Source: Macrostomum hystrix
Lineage: Eukaryota > Platyhelminthes > Macrostomidae
Assembly: GCA_950097015.1 (NCBI GenBank)
Contig: CATNEN010000039.1
Location: 5,658,501-5,722,500, forward strand
DNA length: 64,000 bases
Direction: 5' to 3'
The translations under genes and the position numbers were made by a program. Positions 44,603 to 54,798 of the stretch are shown here, piece after piece (the first letter of the stretch is position 1; each line of letters starts with the position of its first letter). The notes beneath the pieces are model-generated. The model did no database searches. It was not told the DNA's origin and was given only the letters and a program-made list of their open reading frames with translations.

Positions 44603-45631
44603 TCAGTTCAACTCAAACATCAGAATTCGATGATTTCGTCCATCGGACACGAGCAGCCGCTCCCGTGGCCCGTTCAGCAGTCGGGCCAGGCCGCACGGGC
44701 TCCACAAGCGGCCCAAGTCTTCAACGTCTGGCTCACCGCGAACCCCTGGCTCTCCCAGAGTCCACAGCAGCGAGCCGTCCGCAATGGACACCGCTCTCAC
44801 ACTGTGGCCAGCGAATTCTGTGACAAACAGGCGTCCCTGGCTGTCAACTAGGACATCATGTGGCCATTCAAAGTTTGTGAGGCCGGTACGGCGATTTGGG
44901 TGGTTGGCAACCAATTGACCAGTGATGGCGTTCACAACGAGCACGTTTCCCTGCTCTCGCTCGGCTACGAACAGGCAGCCGTCGTGGATGGCTATGCTGC
45001 CGAGATCGGCGTCAGGCACTTTTGTGAGTTCGATGACCGATTCCGACTGGTCAGCCACTTTGTTGAACACCGTAATCCTGTTGCCGCAAGTCACGTACAC
45101 GTTTTCGGCGTTGCCGCAGATTCCTTTGATGAAGCCGAAGTTTTTAGTACAGATCTGAGTTACCAACCGGCCACTCAAATCGGTCACCATCACCGCCACA
45201 GACTGGGCTATGAACAGCAGCTGCCGATCGTCGCAGTGTATACCCCAGACAGCAGAGTTCCAGTCGATGTCACAGTGGCACCGCATTCTTGTAGTAAAAT
45301 CCACTGATATCACTGTCAGGTGGTAAACCAGGTGCACCCGGGCGAATATGCAGGGCTGGGGCATGGCAACGCAGTCTGTACTTGCCGCTTCGGCGGACAC
45401 CACCTTACCTAACGTGTCTTGGAAGAATCCACTGGTATTGTGACACACGGCGATACATTCGATGACGTCATCGGCCAGCTTAACTTCACCAGTTTTAACG
45501 AAAGAAGCCATACATGTATATGTAGAAGCTTGGGTAGTTCTTTCAGATAAAAAAGACTGAAAGGAATGAAGAGCAGATCGAATGTCAAGGTGCGGTACGC
45601 TCGATTGGTAGGCTCGAATTTTACGGCTCAT
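44603..45631 (-). CDS. NHL-repeat-like beta-propeller protein (single exon)
   Basis: 342-residue intronless frame. The C-terminal half shows NHL-type blades: 'LGSIAIHDGCLFVAEREQGNVLVVN', 'WPHDVLVDSQGRLFVTEFAGHSVRAVS', 'LWSPCGLARLL...LLVSDGRNHRILMFEL'. These repeat the 'P.G..V...G.L.V.D..NHRI..F' pattern with about 45-residue spacing. The N-terminal 100 residues are Cys/His-containing but show no RING or B-box I can define, so a TRIM-NHL protein is not supported. NHL propellers usually bind protein or RNA; no specific role can be named. No signal peptide. Confidence 0.65.
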   Translation of the reverse strand: MSRKIRAYQSSVPHLDIRSALHSFQSFLSERTTQASTYTCMASFVKTGEVKLADDVIECIAVCHNTSGFFQDTLGKVVSAEAASTDCVAMPQPCIFARVHLVYHLTVISVDFTTRMRCHCDIDWNSAVWGIHCDDRQLLFIAQSVAVMVTDLSGRLVTQICTKNFGFIKGICGNAENVYVTCGNRITVFNKVADQSESVIELTKVPDADLGSIAIHDGCLFVAEREQGNVLVVNAITGQLVANHPNRRTGLTNFEWPHDVLVDSQGRLFVTEFAGHSVRAVSIADGSLLWTLGEPGVRGEPDVEDLGRLWSPCGLARLLNGPRERLLVSDGRNHRILMFELN

Positions 45632-45639
45632 ATTAGATC

Positions 45640-47825
45640 AATTTCCTGGATATGCTCTACTGTAAACCAAAACGCAATTCATTTCTGTAAAAAGTCTTTT
45701 TGGAAAAAACTGATTCGCCGATTTTAAAGACTGTAAATTTTAAACGAGGCACAATAATATCTTTCCAATAATATCCAGTAATATCTAAAAAATGAGTAGG
45801 AATTTGGCTATCTGATAAAAGTGAATAAAGTCAAAGTCTTACATGTCAACTATAAAAATGACAGAAACTGTGGAACAGAACGTTTTAAATCAAGAAATCC
45901 TTGGCAAATCTACTTAAAATTTGATCACAACAAGCTAACAGAATGAAAAGTTTGAAAAGTTTATCCAGCAGTGTCTTAAGAACCTCAAGTCACGTCCAAA
46001 ATAGTGAACATTTAAAATCGAGAATTTTTTATCGTCCTGTTATGTGTACAGTTATAAATAAAACATATGATAAACATTTGTTTTATAATATTTTTTGTCG
46101 AAAAGGAACACCAAAATAAAAACTAGTAAAGTCAAGCATTATCTAGAAAATACATTTTAAATTTGTTGTTTCGCTTGTTACGTAATTACTAACTAATAAT
46201 GTACTCTGAAGCCTTAGACTAAAACACAAATAAACAACTAAATTTAATTTCATCATTTGTTGTCAATTTTACATTCAGCCAAGCTAGAAAAAAAAATTGA
46301 TAAAGCTCTTTTTGTAAAAAAACTAGGCTTTTAAGCATTGACTTTTTACAATTTCGGTCTAGCTAATATCCAAAAATGTCTTCTCCATAAAAAATGCATG
46401 GCGCTCTATTTCCTAAACAAAAGTTTATAAGCAGATTGTAGCATTTAAACAACAGCGATTTAGCTTGTTTGAGATCAGACCAAAATGTTTTGTTAAAAAC
46501 AATCTTACTTCGCTTTCTGAGAAACTTTAATTTTTAGAACTTACAACTAGCACTGTATAGCTGCAGCCAGACTGCGTATGGTGCGCGCTGTCGCTAAAAA
46601 GAAACGGAATAATTCGCATTATTATTATTATTTTCTTAATTTAAATGAAACGTATGTTTTTGGTGATATATTTAGAATAGGCCTAATTTAAATAGACTCT
46701 TGTGTCCAATCACACATCCCTAGTTTCCGACTTTCAGTCGAAGGTTCTCGTTAGTTTCTGAACCTCGTTTTTTATTATACTGTGACTCCTTTTAATGCGT
46801 TTCTTTGACTGTAAATGTCAAGATGGCATGGACCAAAACAGCCACAAGGCAAATGGGTCTGACCATAATTACATAATGACCACGCACAAATAGGCCTAGT
46901 CTACAAGGCTATAGCATAGCTACTATTTTTTAGATAGAAAACTGCTCTAAGTGGTTGCTGGCGTACTTTTCTGACACTTGGCAATTTACTTGCCTAAAAT
47001 AAATTGGCTAGCTACATTACTCATTAGATGAATGATTTAAGAAATATTTTTACTAAATAAAGTACCACACAAAAGTTTATTACATATCAGTTTCATGAAG
47101 TTATCTATTTTTAGGCCATTTAGCTTTTGCAGGCTTTGCAGCTAAAAACAGTGAGTACATGTATGTCAAAGTCAAGATCATTTTGGGTGCATACCAGAAA
47201 GTAAATGGGAAAAATTGTTTTTTTCATGATTTCATGACAAGGTTCAACCATTTTTATTTGTACCCAAGTGCATGCCAATATGGCCATTAGGACATTAAGA
47301 CAAAACTTTTAATTGTAGATTGTAAAATATGTAACTTTTTTCAATTAAAAAGAACAACATTTTGTGTACTTGTATTTAACTTATACCAATCAATCACATA
47401 AGAATTCATTAATTTCATAAAATTGTTAGGCCTATCCAATATCATATATGTGCAACACCTGGCCGACCCGGCCAAACCGGCCGGGTGAAACAAGTGCCAA
47501 GCAAGGTAAGTCGCAAAAACCAATCAACCAAGCGCAAAAAAATCAAAGGGGGCACCAAGGGACAAAAAAGGAAGGCATGAAGAAAAGGAAAAAGGGGAGA
47601 GAAAAGAAAGCAAATGAGAGCAAACTAAGTCGTAAATGAGAGCAAACTAAGTCGTAAATAGAGCAAAAACTAAGTTGCATGGCTGGCTAAGATTAGGGAG
47701 GTTTTGCATGTATGTCCAATGTCCAAAAAATAGAAACATTTATATAGCTGATAGAAAACATTGTTTTAGACAAAAAAGTCCATAATGATTGATATAGAAT
47801 GTTAGAAAGTATTGAAAGTATTAAT
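45640..47825. other. AT-rich intergenic DNA
   Basis: No coding sequence seen. A purine-rich stretch at 47480-47640 ends with a 23-bp near-direct repeat (AATGAGAGCAAACTAAGTCG, twice and a half). Confidence 0.6.
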
Positions 47826-48362
47826 AATAATAATTGATTACACCTGCCCCAACGGGGCCAGATGTGCAGCTGACAGCACAGCCACAGCTATTGCGCGGCG
47901 CATCTGAAGGCTGCGTATAGCTGTTTAGTCCTCTGGGGACTAGGGGGATGCCACACCCACCTTCAATTATCCCAGCTGATGCTGGTACCCATTTAACAGC
48001 TGGGTGAACTGAAGCAATGCAGAGTTAAGTGTCTTGCTAAATAATATATATAATAATAATTGACACTAGACCCAAGGGCCAGTGCAGGTGTTGTGTGTCA
48101 GGCACACTAGCAGGTGGGGACTGCACACCTAATGTACTCCCCGGCTCTCTCGGACACCGGTTGACAGCCGCGTGTCAGCAATGGAATTTATTTTTCTAAA
48201 CATATCGGCAGCATCCAAACCCCACAGAATTGCCGCACAGAACTGCTTTATTCCACGCCACAAACTGCTAAAGGACACAAATTGTTTCAGTGGAGTCAGG
48301 AATCGAACCCCCGACCTTTAAGTCGTTAGTCCGATGCCCTAACCACTAGGCTACAACCTCTT
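47826..48362 (-). repeat. SINE family 2 copy, interrupted by another insertion
   Basis: Minus-strand SINE: head (48275-48362) with 'GGTTGTAGCCTAGTGGTTAG', B box 'GGGGGTTCGATTCCTGACTCC', then 'AATTTGTGTCCTTTAGCA'. It resumes after the insertion as 'TTTAGCAAGACACTTAACTC' and runs through 'GATGCGCCGCGCAATAGCTG' to the end at 47826. The break is the insertion described separately. Confidence 0.8.
48042..48265 (-). mobile_element. 224-bp element nested in the SINE
   Basis: Flanked by perfect 7-bp duplications TGCTAAA (48035-48041 and 48266-48272) and ending in an A/T-rich ATTATTATTATATATTA tail on the minus strand. That is the signature of a short retroposon inserted minus-oriented. Its body ('GACACTAGACCCAAGGGCC...') matches nothing else in this window. 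Confidence 0.7.
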
Positions 48363-49370
48363 AGAAAGTATGTTACTATAGTTCTTGCAAGTTCTGCACT
48401 GTTATTGCAGTTACTGTTAGTGCTTTTTTATTAAATAATTAACAATTGTCAGATAGTGATAATACATATAAACAAGCAGCATATTTGATCTCCTTTTAAA
48501 TGCATAAGTACACATCAGTCATGCCATTCTATGGTATCTTTTTTATACTTTTTAGTGCCCTAGTTGTATAAAAGAACCTTAGTACCAATTTTTTATCATA
48601 CATTTGGTAACTTTAGACTGGCTTATTACTTTTATCTAATATATAGCAACCATAGTTAACTTAGGAAAGTGGCAAGTCTACACTGAAAATGTGCACAAAA
48701 TTTTTTTTAACTGTGCTTGCCAAAGAATATTGTGTACACCAAGTATAGGCCAAAAATGTAAGCATATAAACCTAATAAAAATGTTTGCTTTTCATGTACA
48801 CTTATACATGAAAAGTACATCAAGTTGCCAAAAGGGTATAATATGTCTTATAACTCTAAATTAAAAAAGCCTAACTGAGAAAAGTTATCTATGACAAGGT
48901 TTTTAGTTCTTAGTTCAGTTCCAAATGACAAACTTTTTATATGCAAACTAAAAAACTAAGACATTTTTTTAACCAAAGTGAAAACATTTTTTGCAATATA
49001 ATATTTAAGTAAATTATGCTCAGAAAATAAATTTTCTTTAGCATCTAATATGGCATCAGTGCATGAACCAAATCCTGAACAGCTTCATTGTACAATATCA
49101 ATAAAAAATCTAAATATTAGATTTAAATACATGTAAAGATAATCATGTAAACTGTATACATTATTTTTTGTTAATTTGTTTCACATCATTGCATGTATTT
49201 TAGTAATTATACTCATAATTATAGAGAAGGTGGCAAGCTTTAGTTTCATATCTAGGAATATTTGTCTTACCATTCAAAAAGAAAAATAATTAAATCATTC
49301 TTGAATATTCAAACTAAAATGTACCATTTCCAGATGAACACCTCCCTGCCAGTTAGAATCAATCTGGGCC
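48363..49370. other. AT-rich DNA upstream of the CHTOP-like gene
   Basis: No ORF with coding character. An acceptor-like TTTCCAG at 49327-49333 lies 37 nt before the proposed start codon. Confidence 0.5.
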
Positions 49371-50514
49371 ATGGCACTCAGGTAACTCTTAATGATAGGT
49401 AGGTAGAAGTCGACAAACTCTGTGCAATATACTTCTAATTTTACATAATTATGAACTTCAGATATTTTAATGATATATTATAATGATGATTTTCTTTCAA
49501 AACTTCTACATAGATTCACCCAGTTGCAACATCAGCAGCAACAGGTGCAGCAGCAGCAGAGGCAAACTACATCTGGTGTGCCCACAGGCAGACTTAGCAA
49601 TGGCGGCGGCGTTGGTGGCACAACAGGCTTCCAGCGAAGCCCTCTGAAGGGTGTCACAGATGGCAGAATTCAGCGCAGGATTGGACAGCAGCCGTTGGTT
49701 GGCGCAGCTGCCGCCGCAGCCGCCATCGGGGGCCCTGGCGCAGCCAGTGTGCGCGGGCGTGGAAGGTAGTTCAGCCTCATGCGCAAATTCTTTGTTGTAA
49801 TAAAGAAATACTTTATTTTGTGTTTTTATCTTTTATTTTAGTTTTTTCTCCTATCATTAGTGTCTATAAATCATAGAAAAAATATCCTCATTTTTCATCC
49901 ATACAGACTTTTTTCTATCTAAATTTAAGTATCTCGAAACCTCATTTTCCGTGTAAAATAGCCTAAAACCCAAATTTTCCATCAAAAGTATCCTAAGATC
50001 CTCATTTTACATCCCAAGTATCCCAAAACATTTTTTATCCCAATATCTTTATTTACCATTCAAAGTATTCCATAATCCTCACTTTGCATTGAAATTATCC
50101 TAAAACTCGCATTCTAAAATATCCAAAGATCCATTTTTCCATATAATGTTTCCCAATATGCCTAAATACTCATTGCTGCTTTAAGCATCTCCCATTCTCA
50201 GCTTGCTATACCTGAGTGTTGAGTTTTATTGTGTCAAGAATACCAATATACTATTTTTCTCCTATTTCTAATTTCTACAAATTTCCCCATTCGACAGAGG
50301 TCCCATTGCCAACCGGCTTGGCAATCGTCCAGGCAATCCCAGGCCCCAGCAGCAGCAGCAGCAGCAGCTGAAAACTTACAACACAGGCTCTGCAGCCAAT
50401 GGCAGCAGAGGCCTGCAAATTAACAGGGGCGTTGGCGGTGGCGGTCGCGGCGCAGTAAGCAAAGATGATTTGGACAATGAGCTGGAAGCGTATATGGTTA
50501 ACTCTGGTCGCTAG
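49371..50514 (+). CDS. CHTOP: CHTOP/FOP-like (friend of PRMT1) RNA-export factor (3 exons)
   Basis: Predicted 159-residue, Gln- and Gly/Arg-rich protein. Exons 49371-49381, 49514-49765, 50298-50514; phases 2-2 join. The start is the ATG in GGGCCATGG, which is the only one that keeps exon 2 in frame. 'RFTQLQHQQQQVQQQQRQ' resembles the N-terminal part of CHTOP; the middle is RG/GG-rich, including 'RGRGR'. The end has 'SKDDLDNELEAYM', the FoP duplication motif (LDxELxAYM) shared by CHTOP and ALY/REF adaptors. In other animals such proteins bind TREX and PRMT1 during mRNA export. There is no RRM, so ALY/REF itself is unlikely. Confidence 0.65.
49865..50170 (+). repeat. Degenerate ~30-bp repeat in CHTOP-like intron 2
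   Basis: About ten diverged copies of a unit like 'CCTCATTTTCCATCCAAAGTATCCTAAAA'. Old and decayed compared with the other arrays. Confidence 0.65.
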
Positions 50515-51117
50515 CTTCCCGCAAGCGTACTCAGCCAATACTCAACCGATTTAATATTTACTCATTATGCAATCTTTTTCACGAAGGAAATTACCGAATT
50601 GGCGAATTCTAATTGAACGACTCACGGTAGTAAGAATCTTGGCTGTTGGTTAAGTCCATTAGTTTGTTAATGTTTTATAATGTTTTGTTTTATCTAACGA
50701 TTCTATATCTGTAAAATACATCAAAATTAATAGCGTATATGCACAGCAGTTTTTAACAATACATTTTACGAAGTCTCATGCATGTGCGTTTAAAAATTTA
50801 TTTTATGTGCTCATGTTTGTGTTAATTACCCATTAATAATGTGTGCAGGTATTTTTATAATGCTGCAATTATTTACCTTAACTTATTCTAAATGTTGTTT
50901 TTCTTGCAAACGCCAATCCAAAAGGCTGACCCGGTTATTATTGTTCGAAAATGAATTTGTTATAATTCTAAATAACAAAGCTGTGTGAAGTCAGGGAATG
51001 AAATTGTGGCTTGTTTTATTTATTTTTTAGAAAACTCTCAGGTAGAATTTACAATGATGTTTGCCTCATACCGACCAGTTCCTTCTGACTTTTATCACAT
51101 ATCTACTCGTACATTTA
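50515..51117. other. Intergenic DNA between CHTOP-like and UTP14
   Basis: AT-rich, no gene seen; includes the 3' UTR of the CHTOP-like gene. Confidence 0.5.
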
Positions 51118-51592
51118 TGTGACTATGTAATCTCACCCACTACTCACCTTGCATTCTACCTCTCAAACTGCTCTCCCACGAGTATACTTCCCAACCTACT
51201 CTCCCATCAGTCTATTTCCCAAGCTAATCTCCAACCAGTCTACTTCTCAGGCTACTCTCCCACCAGTCTACTTTCCAAACCTACTTTCCCACCAGTCTAC
51301 CTCTCAACCTATTCTCCCATCAATCTACTTCCCAAGCTACTCTTTCATCAGTCTACTTCTCAAACTGCTCTCCCACCAGTCTACTTCTCAAACTGCTCTC
51401 CTAAAAGTCTACTTCTCAGGCTACTCATCCACCAGTAAACTTCTCAGGCTACTCATCCACCAGTCTACTTCTCAGGCTACTCATCCACCAGTCTACTTCT
51501 CAGGCTACTCATCCACCAGTCTACTTCTCAGGCTACTCATCCACCAGTCTACTTCTCAGGCTACTCATCCACCAGTCTACTTCCAAACTTAC
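51118..51592 (+). repeat. ~28-bp pyrimidine-rich minisatellite upstream of UTP14
   Basis: About 17 copies. The proximal end is homogeneous (CTCATCCACCAGTCTACTTC + TCAGGCTA) and the distal end diverged (TCTCCCACCAGTCTACTTCC...). It ends about 30 bp upstream of the UTP14 start codon, so it may lie in the promoter or 5' UTR. Confidence 0.9.
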
Positions 51593-51623
51593 TATCAACT
51601 TTGCAGCCCACCCGAGAACCTAG

Positions 51624-54393
51624 ATGACTAGCGACCCCAGCGACGCCGAGGACCAATCTTCGGTCGCGGATGAGGCGGAGCACACGGCCATGCTGAGCAG
51701 CCTTCGCCGCAATCTGAAAGTCGACGCCCGCCGCGGCGGAGCTCAGGCTGAACGCGGCGCGCCCTCAGGCGCCATGGATGTTCACGGCTTGCGCTCCTCG
51801 GTGTCAGCGGCGGCTTCGGCATCGAGCAAGAAAAAGAAGCAGCAGAAGACGATGGCTGAGACTTCCATGCGCCAGATTCTGGCCACGGCTCTCGGTGGCG
51901 AGGCCGCCAAGCGTGCCGTCGCCCAGGAGCTGCGAGCAGCCAAGAGGCGCCATCGAGTGCTGGAGGCTCCGGTGAAGCAGGTTGAAGCGAAATCTCAGCG
52001 AATCGCCGCCTACGAGAGGGCTAATAAGGTTTGATGTTTGTCCGATATGTTTCGAAACTAATAGTTAAATCGCTGAGACACTTGACCAAAAAAGAAACTC
52101 TCGTCGCCTTAACCTCGCAGGACCTCGGTCGCTGGTACGGCTACGTTGAACGCAATCGTCTCGCCGAGGAAGTCAGCTTCCCTTTGCCACCCAGTGGGGT
52201 TCCGAGGCCTCAGTCTGTCGCAGACTATCGTCAGCGCGCCCTAGCGGACATCGCCGCCGCCGCTGCGCCCGCTGCCGCCACCACCGCCGAATCCTCTTCG
52301 GCCGGGCCTCCGCCAATCGCTCCAGTCGACGACTTCGAGAGTCGCCTGTATCGCCGATTGTACAGCGAGACCGCCATCGCCAAGGCGGCCGCAGCCGGCA
52401 GTGGCCATCAGGAATCGAACTCAGCTAACCAGCTCGATGGCGTCAAAGTTCGCGAGCGTCTGGCCTCAAATCGGCGCCTAATAGCGCGCCGGCACTATCT
52501 AGAGGAGAAGCTGAAGCGGCAGGCGCGCATCAAATCCAAGGCTTATAGGCGGCATGCCCGCAAAGCCAAGCTGAAACAGGAGGAGGCCGAGCTGACCGCG
52601 TTGAAGGACTCGGATCCAGCCGCTTTCGCCGAGCGCATGGCGGCTCTGGAGCGTGCCCGCGCCGAGGAGAGAATCAGCCAGAGGCACCGAGGCGGCAGCA
52701 AGTTTGCCAGGCAGCAGAAACTGCGCGCCAAATTTGACGACGTGGCTAGGCAAGCTGTGCAGGACATGATCCAGCGGGGCAAGGACCTCACCGAGAAGGC
52801 CGCCCAAGACAGCGATGATGACGGTGACGGCCAATCTGGTAAGAACAGCAGCGATGACGAAGATGACGGAGCTGCCCAGCTGCCGCTGGATCTTGTGGAC
52901 GACTGGAATGACGGCGCAGGCGATGATCTGGATGTCAAGGATGACGCACTGCCAACCAGCTTGCGGCCTGCCAGGACGGCTGGGTGAGTGGCGGAGGGAT
53001 GGAGTGGCTAAGACTGCGGGATGGGGTAGGAGGGGAAGACTGTGGGGTTGAAGGGGAAGAATGTGGGGTAGGAGTGGAAGACTGCGGGATGGGGAGTGAA
53101 ACACTGCGGGATGGGTGACATTCTGTAATCCCATGGAAAGTTCGAAATATCGATCTACGATTCATTGGAGCGGACTTTATTCCAAGTGCACTGCGTTTTT
53201 AGCATATCAGTTAAAATACTTTATTTTATCTTTTAATTAGAGCACTGGGTCTGGCTTCGGCAGCGGCGACCAAGCCTGCATCAGCACCGCAGCAGCGCTC
53301 CTTAGATCTGGATCTGAGTCACTTGCCGGCGATGGCCACTGCCGACGCTGTTGGCGATGAAGATGGCGACACTCTGGAAGCTTCGTCGTCGCGTCGGCGA
53401 CTAGCTCGCCTGCGAACTGACGAATTGCTTGCCGAGGATGTCGCTGCAGACGAGGCCGAAGCCAAAGCCGAGTTTGAGCGGGAGAAGGCGGCTGTGGCTG
53501 ATGAGGTGCGGCCTGTAACACTGCTCAAAGTTTACCACTGCTCAATCCTTCACACTGCTTAATCATTCACACTGCTCAATCATTCACACTGCTCAATTAT
53601 TAACACTGCTCAATCATTCACACTGCTCAATCATTCACACTGCTCAATCATTCACACTGCTCAATCATTCACACTGCTTAATCATTCACACTGCTCATTC
53701 ATTCACACTGCTCATTCATTCACACTGCTCAATCATTCACACTGCTCATTCATTCACACTGCTCATTCATTCACACTGCTCATTCATTCACACTGCTCAA
53801 TCATTCACACTGCTCATTCATTCACACTGCTCAATCATTCACACTGCTCATTCATTCACACTGCTCATTCATTCACACTGCTCAATCATTCACACTGCTC
53901 ATTCATTCACACTGCTCAATCATTCACACTGCTCATTCATTCACACTGCTCTAACACTGCTCTAACAATGCAGGAGCAACCAAAGGATGTGGACCTGTTT
54001 TTGCCTGGCTGGAACAGCTGGACCGGTCCCGGCACCCGGCCAGTGTCAGAGGCGCAGCGTCAGCGCTTCATCATCAAAGCGCCGCGTCGCCAGCGTCGAG
54101 ACGCTGTCCACGGTCACGTTATCATTCGGGAGCGCCTTGGCTGCAGCCAGGCGATGCGTCGCCACATGATCAAAGGCGTGCCGTTTCCCTACGCCAATGC
54201 CGAGCAGTTTGAGGAGTCGATGCGGGCCCCAGTGTGCCGTGAGTTCAACTCTATACAGGCGCACAAGCGGCTGACCGCGCCCCGAGTGTCCGTCCTGATG
54301 GGCAGGAAAATCGGCCCCGTACCCAAGGACGCCATCATGCGGCGGAAGCGGACTCAGAGGACTCACACTGACATTGCTAAGGGGAAGAAGTAG
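51624..54393 (+). CDS. UTP14: UTP14, U3 snoRNP (SSU processome) protein (4 exons)
   Basis: 650-residue nucleolar protein needed for 18S rRNA maturation. Exons 51624-52028, 52121-52983, 53241-53505, 53974-54393, all in phase. Family landmarks: 'DLGRWYGYVERNRLAEEVSFPL', 'RIKSKAYRRHARKAKLKQEE', acidic serine stretch 'DSDDDGDGQ', 'LPGWNSWTGPG', 'FIIKAPRRQRRDA..HVIIRERL', 'GVPFPYANAEQFEESMRAPV', 'EFNSIQAHKRLTAPRV..MGRKIGPV'. The basic C-terminus is typical. An acceptor-like CTTTGCAG ends 17 nt before the ATG. A poly(A) signal AATAAA is at 54738-54743. Confidence 0.93.
53525..53966 (+). repeat. 17-bp minisatellite in UTP14 intron 3
   Basis: About 26 copies of CACTGCTCA(A/T)TCATTCA filling nearly the whole intron and ending about 8 bp before the acceptor CAATGCAG. 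Confidence 0.95.
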
Positions 54394-54798
54394 AAGAGCT
54401 GCTAGCTGGGTTATTTCTGGGATTCCTGTAGGTGGGGGAAATCAAATTCAAAATTTCCCACCTGAAAACAAATAACTGTTTCCAAGAACTTTTATTAACG
54501 CATGATCAACAGTGCATTTCTATATGGACAATAATGATGAAAATATATAATTTGTGTCCTTTGCTGAATGCTTGTCCTGCGGGATATGTGAGCACTATCG
54601 GTTGTTCTTTCATTTCCATTTGATTATTTAACTGAGCTAGTCAGATGACTTACTTGACTTGAAGTAAGTCAGTCAAGAGCTAGTCAGATACTCAGGAATC
54701 GAACTCAGGACCTCGGTACACATGTCATTGAAATCTGAATAAAAATAGCATTAGCTTATACTTCAGCTTTAGTCCGCAAAACTACATCCCAGCTAAGA

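Noticed and set aside
44525-45307. Plus-strand ORFs opposite the NHL-type gene
   Set aside because: Shadows of the 342-residue minus-strand frame, which carries recognisable NHL blades.
48270-48360. tRNA gene on the minus strand
   Set aside because: Head of SINE family 2; no complete cloverleaf and the body is repeated at 55826.
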